Source: PALSA-1353 sp050014015 (GTDB lineage Bacteria; Planctomycetota; Phycisphaerae; Tepidisphaerales; Tepidisphaeraceae). Taken from it: a stretch of DNA of 64,000 nt. Shown piece by piece: positions 1-8,277 of the stretch; within the stretch, counting starts at the first letter, position 1; every line of letters begins with the position of its first letter. Made by a program: the position numbers and the translations under genes. The notes beneath the pieces were generated by a model. It was given only the letters and a program-made list of their open reading frames with translations. It was not told the DNA's origin and ran no database searches. The stretch spans positions 1-64,000 of the forward strand of contig JBEKEC010000032.1 of assembly GCA_050014015.1 (NCBI GenBank), read 5' to 3'.

Positions 1-84
1 TGGCGAAAACTCAACGGCAGCACGTTGCTGCCGGAGGTGATCGCAGGAGTGGTCTTCAAAGATGGAACGAAGCTCGCCGCTTAA
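1..84 (+). CDS. C-terminal end of an IS256-type (mutator) transposase, partial
   Basis: The open frame enters from outside the window and stops at TAA 82-84. The last 27 residues (starting WRKLNGSTLLPEVIAGVVF) have the pattern I associate with the C-terminus of IS256/mutator transposases, where a W-R-x-L-N-G segment is followed by a hydrophobic stretch and F-x-D-G. The sequence just after the stop resembles an IS256-type terminal repeat, which supports the call. The catalytic DDE region lies outside the window, so activity cannot be judged. Recognition is from memory of the family. Confidence 0.5.
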   Translation, partial: WRKLNGSTLLPEVIAGVVFKDGTKLAA

Positions 85-514
85 ACTGTCGCGGCCATCC
101 ACTACTTTTGGGAATATCTCTGAAACTCTCTCCAAAATCGTCAAAGCGCGTGACCGTTATTTTCGCGCCCGAGAAAGCTGTGCCGGCAAATTGATGTCCA
201 GCACCGAATACAAAACTCTTCGCGCGCAACTGGATCAAGATGGGACTGCCACTGAAAAAGTGTCGGCGCAATCGACGAAGGACATGGCTGCCGCAGATGA
301 AATGGCGAACAATCCAGATACCGACGATGCACGGCAATGCGCATTACGACTTCACAAAGAAATCCAACAAATGAAGGATTTGCGCGATAAGCTCGGGACG
401 GAATTGAACCAAGTAAAGCAGATGACTGATGCCGCAATGAGAGCCGACCCGACCCTTCAAAAGGCAAAGGCAGACTTTGAGTCGGCAATTGACTCGGCAT
501 TTCCCAACCCCTGA
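62..514 (+). pseudogene. Hypothetical coiled-coil protein, probably 5'-truncated by the IS element
   Basis: An open frame of 150 codons whose first 20 or so lie inside the IS element (transposase end plus terminal repeat). The native part therefore seems to begin near residue 20 (SETLSKIVKARDRYF). It is rich in charged residues and Ala, with helix-forming stretches at about 85-115 (RLHKEIQQMKDLRDKLGTELNQV), suggesting coiled coil. No known family is recognised. No good ribosome site precedes ATG 62. The simplest reading is the 3' part of a gene interrupted by the insertion; a small intact gene with a later start is the alternative. Confidence 0.4.
96..120 (+). repeat. Putative right terminal inverted repeat of the IS256-type element
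   Basis: The 25 bases CATCCACTACTTTTGGGAATATCTC are close to the CATCCACAACTTTTGACAATATCTC-like ends I remember for IS256-family elements, and they lie 11 bases after the transposase stop, where such an end is expected. The matching left end is outside the window, so the pair and the target duplication cannot be tested. Confidence 0.45.
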
Positions 515-931
515 TGCGAACGTATGCCGGACCGTTGGGATGTTTCCAGGCAATGAGGTAGGCCATTCGAGATTTCCGTCGCAACGGCCCATTTTCGCGC
601 CTAAAGCGCCGTGATGCCACGCATGGTTCATATCGCACTGGGGGGAGCGGCCTATCCCATCCTTGACCGCGACAACTCCTCGTCAAACGCAACATTTCTA
701 AAAATTTGACACTTTTTTCGCCGTTCCAAATCGGTTGGGAAAGCGGAATGCGATAACCATGTTCAGCAAGAAGGACTTACGGCTGTTTCGTAAACTAGCG
801 AACGCTAAGTTAATTTTGAAAAGTGTAAAATGTGTCAAATCCCGCCTAACCACAGAACATGGACTCCGACGGCTAAGCTGCAACTTGCAAGCGGATGGTT
901 CGGGTCATACCTTGGCTAAAGCGCGAGAGAT
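515..931. other. Non-coding stretch upstream of mutS
   Basis: No convincing gene is seen. The frames present have unnatural composition and no family resemblance. Two copies of TTTGACAC in opposite orientation, each next to a T/A-rich run, face each other at about 704-716 and 820-840. They could be ends of a small element or promoter pieces for mutS. Confidence 0.4.
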
Positions 932-3631
932 ATGCAGGAATCCACGACCAAAGATTCGGCGGCCGGTTCGGATAAGGCGACGCAAGCGCCGGGCGCTGGC
1001 AGCGGAGGCGAAGCCTTCCGCACGTTGTCGCCGGCGATGCGGCAGTATCAGCAGTTCAAGAATCAGTATCCGGGCTATGTCCTGTTTTTCAGGATGGGGG
1101 ATTTTTATGAGATGTTCTGGGAGGACGCGAAGCTGGCGGCGAAGGTGCTGGGGGTGGCGCTGACCAGCCGAAGCAGGGGCGGGCTGGGGGCGGAGGATGC
1201 GATTCCCATGGCGGGGGTGCCGTTTCATGCGGTGGATGGGTATCTCCGCAAGATGATCGCGGCGGGGCACAAGGTGGCGATCTGCGAACAGGCGGAAGAC
1301 CCCGCGCTGGCCAAGGGGTTGATTCGTCGGGAAGTGGTTCGGCTGATGACGCCGGGGACTTTGACGGATGATCCGCTGCTGGATGGAAGATCGGACAACT
1401 ATCTGGCGGCGGTGGCGTTTGGGATCACCCGGGCGGATGGATATCGGGCGGGGTTGGCGTGGGTGGAGCTTTCCACGGGCGCGTGCGTGGCGATGAGCGG
1501 GAGCGAGGGGCAGGTGCGGGATGAGATCGCCCGCCTGCATCCGGCGGAAGTGCTGGTGCCGGAGTTGCCGTCCGGACAGCCGCACGAATTCGCGAAGCAG
1601 GTTGAAAGCATCGGGTCGATCGCGATCACCGCGCGGCCGGGCTGGCAGTTCTCGCCGCATCATGCCAAAGAGCAGCTTGCATTGCAGTGGAAGATCGCGA
1701 CGACCGCGGGGCTGGGGTTTGCCGATGACGATCCCGGCGTTTTCGCTGCCGCGGCGATGTTGTCATATCTGCACGAGACGCAGAAGACGGCGCTGGCGCA
1801 CGTGCGGCCGCCGCACCGTCACTTGGTTGAGAACCACCTGGCGGTGGACCCGGCGAGTTGGCGGAGCCTGGAAATCGAGCGGACGGTGCGAAGCGGCGGC
1901 ACGGAAGGATCGCTGCTTGGGGCGATCGACCGCACGGGCACCGCGATGGGAGCGAGGCTGCTGCGGCAATGGTTGCGGACGCCGCTGGCGGAGCGGGAGC
2001 ACATCGAGGCCCGGCAGTCGGCCATCGCGGCGATGCTCGACTCGCCGGCGGTGCTGTCGAAGATCGTCGAAATGCTCGACGAGGTGTGTGACATCGAGCG
2101 GATCATCGCGCGGGTGTCGCTGGGCCGCGCCAGCCCGCGGGATTTGGCGGCGCTGTCCCGGTGCCTGGGTTCGATGCCGGGTCTGCTTGATCGGCTCAGC
2201 GAACTGCCCGCGGCCAAGGACGTCGCGCCGGAACTGGTGGAATTGAGATCGTTCTGCGCCGAGCGCGCCCAATTTCTTGCCGGCGCGATCAAGCCGGATC
2301 CGGCGCCGCATTTGCGTGAGGGCGGCGTCATCGAAGCGGGTTTTGACGCCGAACTGGACCGGCTGCGGCAGATCGGGCAGAGCAGCCACGCCTGGCTGGC
2401 CGAGTATCAGGGCAGCCTCGCCGCCGAATCGGGGATCGCCTCCGTGAAGGTCGGCTATAACAAGGTCTTCGGATACTACATCGAAGTGACGGATGCGCAC
2501 CGGGCGAAGGTTCCCGCGGCCTGGTCGCGAAAGCAGACGATCAAAAATGCCGAGCGATACGTCACCGAGGAACTCAAAACTTTCGAGACCGAGGCGCTGG
2601 GCGCCCAGGATCGGGCAATCGCGCTCGAACAGCAGCTCTTCGAGCGGGTGCGGCTGGAATTGCTGAATCACGTCGAGACGTTCGGTGAATTGGCGCAGGG
2701 CGTGGCGCGGGTGGACGTGCTGGCGTCATTGGCGGGACTGGCTCGGGAGCGGCGATATTGCCGGCCGGAATTTGTTGAGGACCGGACGCTGGAGATCGTC
2801 GATGGCCGGCATCCCGTGCTCGAACAGCAATTGGGAAGTGAATTCGTCGCCAACGACGTGCGGTTCGGCGCGGACGACACGCTGGCGCTGATCACCGGGC
2901 CGAACATGGCGGGGAAATCAACCTACGTCCGGCAAGTGGCGCTGATCGCACTCATGGCGCAGATCGGCAGTTTCGTGCCGGCAAAAAGCGTCAGGATGGG
3001 GCTGGTGGACCGGCTGTTTGCCCGCATCGGCGCCAGCGACGAAATCCACAGCGGGCAATCGACGTTCATGGTGGAGATGACCGAGACGGCCAATATTTTG
3101 AACAATGCGACCGATCGCAGCCTGGTGATTCTGGATGAGATCGGGCGGGGAACCAGCACGCTGGACGGACTCAGCCTGGCGTGGGCGATTGCCGAGCATA
3201 TCGCCCTTGAGGTGAAGAGCCGGACGCTGTTTGCGACGCATTACCACGAGCTGACGGATTTGGCCGAGCGATTCAAGGGCGTGCGAAATCTGAACGTGGC
3301 GGTGCGCGAATGGGAAGACCAAGTAGTCTTCCTGCACCGAATCGTCGAGGGTGGAACGGATCGGAGCTACGGGATTCACGTTGCCCGGCTGGCCGGGGTT
3401 CCGCCGGAGGTGTTGGAGCGGGCGAGGCAATTGCTTTCGGAGTTGGCGGTGCAGCACGTTGGAACGGCGAAGGTCTTCAAGGGCCGCAGAACGCAGGATC
3501 AGGATCAGATGGAATTGTTCGTCGATCCGGCGAAGGAAATCGCCCGGACGCTGGCGGCAACGAAGCTGGAGGAACTTTCGCCTATCCAGGCGTTTGATCT
3601 GCTGCGCGAATTGAAAAAACGGGCGACATAG
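932..3631 (+). CDS. mutS: DNA mismatch repair ATPase MutS
   Basis: Recognises base mismatches and small loops and recruits MutL. The 899-aa length is normal for MutS. The N-terminal mismatch-binding motif is seen as RMGDFYEMF (Phe-x-Glu near residues 57-59). The Walker A motif GPNMAGKST lies near residue 656, followed by the STFMVEM and DEIGRGTSTLDG segments and TLFATHYHEL, all typical of the ABC-type ATPase domain. ATG 932 directly precedes a low-complexity leader and is the natural start. mutL lies about 7 kb away on the other strand. The next gene starts 13 bases after the stop, suggesting co-transcription. Confidence 0.97.
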   Translation: MQESTTKDSAAGSDKATQAPGAGSGGEAFRTLSPAMRQYQQFKNQYPGYVLFFRMGDFYEMFWEDAKLAAKVLGVALTSRSRGGLGAEDAIPMAGVPFHAVDGYLRKMIAAGHKVAICEQAEDPALAKGLIRREVVRLMTPGTLTDDPLLDGRSDNYLAAVAFGITRADGYRAGLAWVELSTGACVAMSGSEGQVRDEIARLHPAEVLVPELPSGQPHEFAKQVESIGSIAITARPGWQFSPHHAKEQLALQWKIATTAGLGFADDDPGVFAAAAMLSYLHETQKTALAHVRPPHRHLVENHLAVDPASWRSLEIERTVRSGGTEGSLLGAIDRTGTAMGARLLRQWLRTPLAEREHIEARQSAIAAMLDSPAVLSKIVEMLDEVCDIERIIARVSLGRASPRDLAALSRCLGSMPGLLDRLSELPAAKDVAPELVELRSFCAERAQFLAGAIKPDPAPHLREGGVIEAGFDAELDRLRQIGQSSHAWLAEYQGSLAAESGIASVKVGYNKVFGYYIEVTDAHRAKVPAAWSRKQTIKNAERYVTEELKTFETEALGAQDRAIALEQQLFERVRLELLNHVETFGELAQGVARVDVLASLAGLARERRYCRPEFVEDRTLEIVDGRHPVLEQQLGSEFVANDVRFGADDTLALITGPNMAGKSTYVRQVALIALMAQIGSFVPAKSVRMGLVDRLFARIGASDEIHSGQSTFMVEMTETANILNNATDRSLVILDEIGRGTSTLDGLSLAWAIAEHIALEVKSRTLFATHYHELTDLAERFKGVRNLNVAVREWEDQVVFLHRIVEGGTDRSYGIHVARLAGVPPEVLERARQLLSELAVQHVGTAKVFKGRRTQDQDQMELFVDPAKEIARTLAATKLEELSPIQAFDLLRELKKRAT

Positions 3632-3644
3632 GTGGAATAATCGC

Positions 3645-5618
3645 GTGGGAAAGGGCAAAGACAAACGAAGGTTTCGCGCCATCGCGAGGCGGCCCTGGTG
3701 GGCCGCGGCGATGCCGCTTGCCATTGGCCTGGCGTGCCTGGGTGGAGCATCCGTCGTGCTCGGGCGCGCCGGCGGTGGTGAGGGTTTTGGCGGCGGAGGC
3801 GGCGGGGATGGCGGTGGCGGAGGGGGCGGGGGCGGGATTGGCTGGCTAATATATTTCTGGATCAGATTCTGCATTGAATATCCTTACGTTGGCCTTCCGG
3901 TCACCGGGGTGGTCCTTTTGGTCCTGTACAAAAGTCACCAGGGCGGCTTGGCGGCCTATCAAGGAAGCGTCATCCGCCGGGGGGCGGATGCCGCGGATGA
4001 CAATCGCGTCGGCGAAGCCGCGGCGGCGATGATGCGGGCGGACCCGGGTTTCAGCATGGATCGCTTCGCCCAGCGCGTCCGGCTGGCGTTCATGAAGATT
4101 CAGAAATCGTGGTGCGGGCAGGACCTTGGCGCGGTCCGGCCGTTCGTTTCCGACGGTGTTTACGAGCGTTTTTCGTTGCAGATCGAGGAGCAGAAGATGC
4201 TGGGGTATCGCGACCAGATGGAGCAGATCGCGGTCGATGCGGTGACGCTCGTGGAATTCAACGAGGGAAACGTCTTCGACGTCGCCACCGTCCGGATCGA
4301 AGCACAGGCGGCGGATTATCGCGTTTCACTGCACGATGGCCAACGGATCTCCGGTCCGAGCGCGGTTGAGCCGTTCGTGGAATTCTGGTCATGGGTTCGG
4401 CGGCATGGATTCAAGGGTGATTCATCCAAGCCGGGGCTGATCGAGGGAAATTGTCCCAACTGCGGGGCGGCGGTCCAGATCAACCAGTCGGCCAAGTGCC
4501 AGAATTGCCAGGCGATTCTTCGCAGCGGCGAATTCGACTGGGTGCTGACGGAGATCACCCAGCAAAGCGAATGGCGGCGAGGTCGTCATGGGCTAGCGCC
4601 CGGCACGGCGGACTATCAGCAGAAAGATCCGGGGTTCAATCGGGCCGACGTCGAGGACAGCGCATCGGTGACGTTCTGGCGCAAGGCGATGTCCGATCGG
4701 GTCGGGAAAATCGATCCGCTGCGGAAGATGGCCACGGAGGAATTCTGCGCGGCTTACGCGGGCGGGCTGACGCCGCAGGCGGATGGATCGCGGGCTTATT
4801 TCGGCGACTGCGCGGTGGGCGGGGCACATTTGCTCGGAGTGGTGCCCGGTGCGGCGCAGGATTCCGCGGTTGTGGAGATTGCTTGGGAAGGCGAGCGCAT
4901 GATTGCCCACGCCGGTCAAACGCCGCAAAAGACGGGACAACGCATCCAAACCCACAGCCTATATATCCTGACGCGAAAGACGGGACTCACCAGCGATCCC
5001 GGCTACAGTATTTCGTCGGCGCATTGCCCGAATTGCGGCGCGGCGATCACCAGTGATACGTCGCCCGGGTGTTCCTTCTGCGGAACTGTGTTGAACGACG
5101 GAACGCGCGGGTGGGTGCTGGCGACGATCACATCGGCTTCCTCCGACTTGGGCCGGCAATGGACCGCGGGGATTTCTACTGCCGCGGAAGGAACGGTTGC
5201 GCATCAAAAGACCATCTCCCGCGTGGGCGTGCTGGCCTGGACGGTGAAAATGGTGGCGGCCGATGGAACGGTGGACGCGAACGAACGGGAGATCCTGCGA
5301 TCCCTGGCCGCCAAGTGCCACGTCGAACCAATACGGCTCGATCAGATGATCGAGATGGCGCTGGCGGGCCGGCTGGGAGTTCCCGACCCGCCGGACAAGG
5401 AGACGGCGCTGGTCTGGCTGACGACGATGGCGGCGACGGCGATGGCCGAAGGGCGGCTGCGGCCGCAGGAGGCCAAAATCCTCTCCCGGGCGGCGCAGCG
5501 GTTTGGATTCACCAATTCGGATGTCAACCGGCTTCTGCGGCAGCAATACGCGGTGCGTTTGGGCAGGGCCAGAGCGGAACTGCGCATGGCGCGCCAGCGG
5601 CAGGGGATTGAGCGATAA
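3645..5618 (+). CDS. Tim44-like / zinc-ribbon / TerB-like membrane protein
   Basis: A 657-aa protein with GTG start, 13 bases after mutS. In order: an N-terminal hydrophobic segment (about 20-38), a glycine run (about 45-65), a second membrane segment (about 67-95), a Tim44-like lipid-binding-type region (about 115-250), a zinc ribbon CPNCGAA...CQNC near 270, a second Tim44-like region, a second ribbon CPNCGAA...CSFCG near 460, and a C-terminal TerB-like helical domain (about 527-640, with VAADGTVDANEREIL). Tim44-type domains and TerB domains are known separately at membranes. The role is unknown and the domain order is unusual; placement beside mutS may be only positional. Confidence 0.7.
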   Translation: MGKGKDKRRFRAIARRPWWAAAMPLAIGLACLGGASVVLGRAGGGEGFGGGGGGDGGGGGGGGGIGWLIYFWIRFCIEYPYVGLPVTGVVLLVLYKSHQGGLAAYQGSVIRRGADAADDNRVGEAAAAMMRADPGFSMDRFAQRVRLAFMKIQKSWCGQDLGAVRPFVSDGVYERFSLQIEEQKMLGYRDQMEQIAVDAVTLVEFNEGNVFDVATVRIEAQAADYRVSLHDGQRISGPSAVEPFVEFWSWVRRHGFKGDSSKPGLIEGNCPNCGAAVQINQSAKCQNCQAILRSGEFDWVLTEITQQSEWRRGRHGLAPGTADYQQKDPGFNRADVEDSASVTFWRKAMSDRVGKIDPLRKMATEEFCAAYAGGLTPQADGSRAYFGDCAVGGAHLLGVVPGAAQDSAVVEIAWEGERMIAHAGQTPQKTGQRIQTHSLYILTRKTGLTSDPGYSISSAHCPNCGAAITSDTSPGCSFCGTVLNDGTRGWVLATITSASSDLGRQWTAGISTAAEGTVAHQKTISRVGVLAWTVKMVAADGTVDANEREILRSLAAKCHVEPIRLDQMIEMALAGRLGVPDPPDKETALVWLTTMAATAMAEGRLRPQEAKILSRAAQRFGFTNSDVNRLLRQQYAVRLGRARAELRMARQRQGIER

Positions 5619-5658
5619 ATTGGGTTTTGTGCATTTTTGGCTGGTTTTTGGGGGCGGT

Positions 5659-5700
5659 GACACAGTCGCGGTTTTTGATAGCGCCAAGTCCGATTGTGTC
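5659..5700 (+). repeat. Hairpin repeat, copy 1 of 3
   Basis: Arms GACACAGTCG (5659-5668) and CGATTGTGTC (5691-5700) pair over 10 positions with one G-T. The loop contains GTTTTTGATAGCGCCA, shared in altered form with the two other copies. It is flanked by GGGGCGGT on the left and GTCGGCGTGGGG on the right, as are the others. Confidence 0.65.
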
Positions 5701-6050
5701 AGCGTCGGCGTGGGGAATTCACGGCTCGGATTATTTACCGCCCGCTTCGCTAGAGATCGCCGAGGACGCGGAGAAATACGTGTTCGCCACAAATGAAGAC
5801 CGATGGACACGGATAATTCGAGTTGCAAGCTGCAGGTACAAGTTGCAAGTTAAGAACTTGCACTCCCAACTTGCACTTCTGATTCAATCCATGCGTGTGC
5901 ATCTGATTTTCATCTGTGGCAAATATCCTCGCTCTTGTCTCAGCTTTGGTTGTGGCGAAGCAGCACTGAGTCATCCGCGGTGAGTCTGAATTCTGGGGGT
6001 GAATGAGCATCATAAAACTACTCTTGCGGATTTCGCCTTGGGGTGGTGGT

Positions 6051-6092
6051 GACAAAACCCCTGTTTTCGATGTCTTGGCGCGGGGTTTTGTC
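6051..6092 (+). repeat. Hairpin repeat, copy 2 of 3
   Basis: Perfect 11-bp arms GACAAAACCCC (6051-6061) and GGGGTTTTGTC (6082-6092) around a loop with GTTTTCGATGTCTTGGCG. The stem bases differ from copy 1 but still pair, while the loop core is kept. The sequence ATCATAAAACTAC about 40 bases upstream recurs before copy 3. Confidence 0.7.
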
Positions 6093-6163
6093 GCTGTCAC
6101 ATGGGGGACCCACTTGAAGGAGCATCGGTCGGGCGTTTTGTCGGCGTTTGAAGAGGAATTAAA

Positions 6164-6246
6164 ACCACGGATTTCGCGGATGGGCGCGGATAAGAAGCGG
6201 AATGAACTTTCTTCTTCCCATCCGTGGCAGTCCGTGTAATCCGTGG
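6164..6246. repeat. Imperfect palindromic dispersed repeat (ACCACGGATT type)
   Basis: The left arm begins ACCACGGATTTCGCGGATGG and the right arm ends CCGTGTAATCCGTGG, with partial pairing between. A relative with GAACCGCGGATTTCGCGGAT arms lies at 29601-29686, showing that this is a dispersed family. Confidence 0.6.
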
Positions 6247-6318
6247 CGAGTCTGCATTTTCTTGCTTGAATGGTAATCATAAAGCTACGGTTGCAGAATC
6301 GGCCTTGGGGCGCCGTCT

Positions 6319-6358
6319 ACGAAACCCCGGTTTTCGACAGCGCCACAGGGGGTTTTGT
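6319..6358 (+). repeat. Hairpin repeat, copy 3 of 3
   Basis: Arms ACGAAACCCC (6319-6328) and GGGGTTTTGT (6349-6358) pair over 10 positions with one G-T. The loop GGTTTTCGACAGCGCCACAG matches copy 1 closely. The upstream context (ATCATAAAGCTAC, then GCCTTGGGG) matches copy 2. Confidence 0.65.
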
Positions 6359-6729
6359 TGACGTTGACGGGGGGCATGAGTTGAATTTCCCCGGCTCCGT
6401 CAATTTGTCGGCACCGCCTGTTTCCCGCCGAGCAAGCTCGGCGGGCTTTGGGAAAAAAGTACCTCTCTCTATATTTAAGGCCAACAGGTGAAGGTTTTGG
6501 TCGCATTTTTTGGGAAATCGCGGATTTTTTGGAAATAATTTTTTGACGGGGAGGGGGGATGTGGGGATATGGGCGGGGTTAATGGCTTGTAAAACGCTCC
6601 AAATTACGTTTGACCGCCGGCACGAGCGCCCGGGTTGCCTCTTTCAGTGACCGATATGCCCGCACGCTTTACGAATGCTAAACGTCGTTGCAAGTCGGTC
6701 ATATTGTCAAAGACTATGTCCGCTTGGAG

Positions 6730-7738
6730 TCACGCCAATTGCTTTCGTCGTCGACCCATGAGGATTCCCACGCTGGCGATCAACAGTAGTGACCCGGTGG
6801 CTGGCTCAGGAACCTGGGAGACTCGAAACCCGACGGCGACGCTCTCGACCATCGGGGGTTCGTACCACCAGTCGCTGGACTGCAAGAAGTCTTCGTAGTC
6901 GCTGCCGGCCGACCCGCCCCGCATCTCACGAGCACTGTCACTGCCAATTATCGATTCGTTCCACTGAAACACGTCCCCGCCCTGGTCGTAGGTACCATAG
7001 GCGCTGGGTGAGGATGCGAATGCTCCAACCGGTGTCAGGTAATTCGTTGGGTCGGTGTAACTGCCGCTGTAGTAATTAGCGTTGTTGGTGCCGGTGGCCG
7101 ACAGCACATTGCTCGGCACGCTATTGCTTTGCGTAGGGTAAAGATAATAGCTGCTGCTGGAGGGGTTGTAATACGCGGCCTTGTACCATTCATTTTCCGT
7201 CGGGATCACGTAATCCGCATTCGCGTTCCGCGTGATCGCCATCAACGCGGCGTCGCTAATCGCCCCGTTGAGCGTGTTAGGAGCCGGTTTCAGTGGTACC
7301 GTCGGCCTCGGCACCGCTCGGCTGGTTGTTGGTCAGCCAATTGCAGAAACGCGCCGCATCGCCCCATGTGACAGCGTTCACTGGATAATTGGGATTTCGG
7401 GTCGTGCTGTACGTGTAACTTCCGGGGCCGCCTGACTGCGTGATACCGCAGGCTTCATTCCCTTCCAAATGCGTGGACATATACCCGTTGTACAAGCCAT
7501 AGGGGTCGCTGCTGGCCACGGCGTTCAAAAACGCGGTGTATTGCCCCGCGGTCACATCGTATTCGCCGATGTTGTAGCTATAAGCTACCGACCCAACGCC
7601 GGTGCTTGGGTCTGCCGCATTGCCGGGGTTGCCCACCGGCACCGTCGCAATGGTAACGGCCGCCGACGCGATGCCTGCCCCGACCAGCGGTACACTCAAT
7701 GCCAGCGCCAAAGCTACACACAAAGTTTTGCGATTCAT
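6730..7738 (-). pseudogene. SUMF1/formylglycine-enzyme-like exported protein with PEP-CTERM tail, frameshifted
   Basis: Two minus-strand frames together encode one protein. The first part (from ATG 7738, after a GGGAGA ribosome site) has a signal peptide and the segment GEYDVTAGQYTAFLNAV, then YPVNAVTWGDAARFCNWL, typical of SUMF1-type domains. The frame ends at GTTETGS. The second part continues with TLNGAISDAAL, YVIPTENEWYKAAYY and AVGFRVSQ and ends with the sorting signal VPEPATGSLLLIASVGILMG plus RRRKQ. One extra base near 7277 breaks the frame (TCCTAACACG where TCCTACACG would restore it). This is either a mutated gene or a sequencing error. SUMF1 domains in such exported proteins need not be enzymes. 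Confidence 0.8.
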
Positions 7739-7924
7739 GGTTCTCCCATCCTTTCGTGCCCGAAACACTTCGCGGCCCGGTGACGATCAAAATGATATGG
7801 AAAACTGCCGGTTCAAAGATATGAAGTCTCAACGAAAAGGCAATGTAATTGTGCTCATAAATGCAAGTTATGGTGCAATTTATTGGCGCAGGGGCGTTCG
7901 CATTGTGAGACATGACTGTCGCCA

Positions 7925-8043
7925 ATTGAGAATGGAGACTTTTGAATAACCACTACACCTGCCCACAGAAGTGGGCAGGCCGCGCAAGAATCGAGGGTCG
8001 ATCGGCGTGACTGGGAGGTTATTCAAAGGTCTCGATTCTCGAA
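7925..8043. repeat. MITE-like inverted repeat with internal hairpin
   Basis: The left arm ends GGAGACTTTTGAATAACC (to 7951) and the right arm begins GGTTATTCAAAGGTCTCG (from 8017); they pair over about 27 bases with a few mismatches. Inside is a small perfect hairpin, CCTGCCCAC-AGAA-GTGGGCAGG. The arrangement looks like a miniature inverted-repeat element; no second copy is in the window. Confidence 0.55.
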
Positions 8044-8101
8044 TGCCGCAGCACGGCGGGCTGGCGCCGGATCGTTTGGCGACCCTGGTCAGCTAATTCG
8101 G

Positions 8102-8257
8102 ATTATTCACCGCGAAGGTCGCGAAGAGCGCGAAGTAAGAAGGACAATCAGTTGAACCGGTTACTGCGCCGTGCGCAAACGCGAACCATTGAAACATAAA
8201 ATAGCTTCCCGTCGGCGCTGATTCTTCGCGCTCTTTGCGCGCTTCGCGGTGAATAAT
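8102..8257. repeat. Large imperfect palindrome (ATTATTCACCGCGAAGG type)
   Basis: The left arm starts ATTATTCACCGCGAAGG and contains GCGAAGAGCGCGAAG. The right arm contains TTCTTCGCGCTCTTTGCGCG and ends CTTCGCGGTGAATAAT at 8257, so the ends are inverted copies. About 85 bases lie between the arms. Confidence 0.6.
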
Positions 8258-8277
8258 GCCGGCTAAGAGGGCCCGCG

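Larger units (their letters stand above)
5619..6729. other. Long intergenic region built of repeats
   Basis: No gene is supported here. The region holds three related hairpin repeats (listed separately), an imperfect palindrome of the ACCACGGATT type (6164-6246), and a composite inverted repeat near 5785-5925 with arms around GCCACAAATGAAGACCGATG and CATCTGATTTTCATCTGTGGC. Short frames in it have repeat-derived sequence. Confidence 0.6.
7739..8277. other. Intergenic region with two large inverted repeats
   Basis: No gene is supported. It carries the inverted repeats 7925-8043 and 8102-8257, listed separately. The part next to the SUMF1-like gene presumably holds its promoter; I could not pick out a clear one. 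Confidence 0.5.

Noticed and set aside
703..841. TTTGACAC inverted pair upstream of mutS as a mobile element
   Set aside because: The match is short and irregular, no target duplication is seen; could be chance in AT-rich DNA.
735..1163. 142-codon frame overlapping the start of mutS
   Set aside because: Arg-rich composition from reading high-GC mutS DNA in another frame; no family resemblance and no ribosome site.
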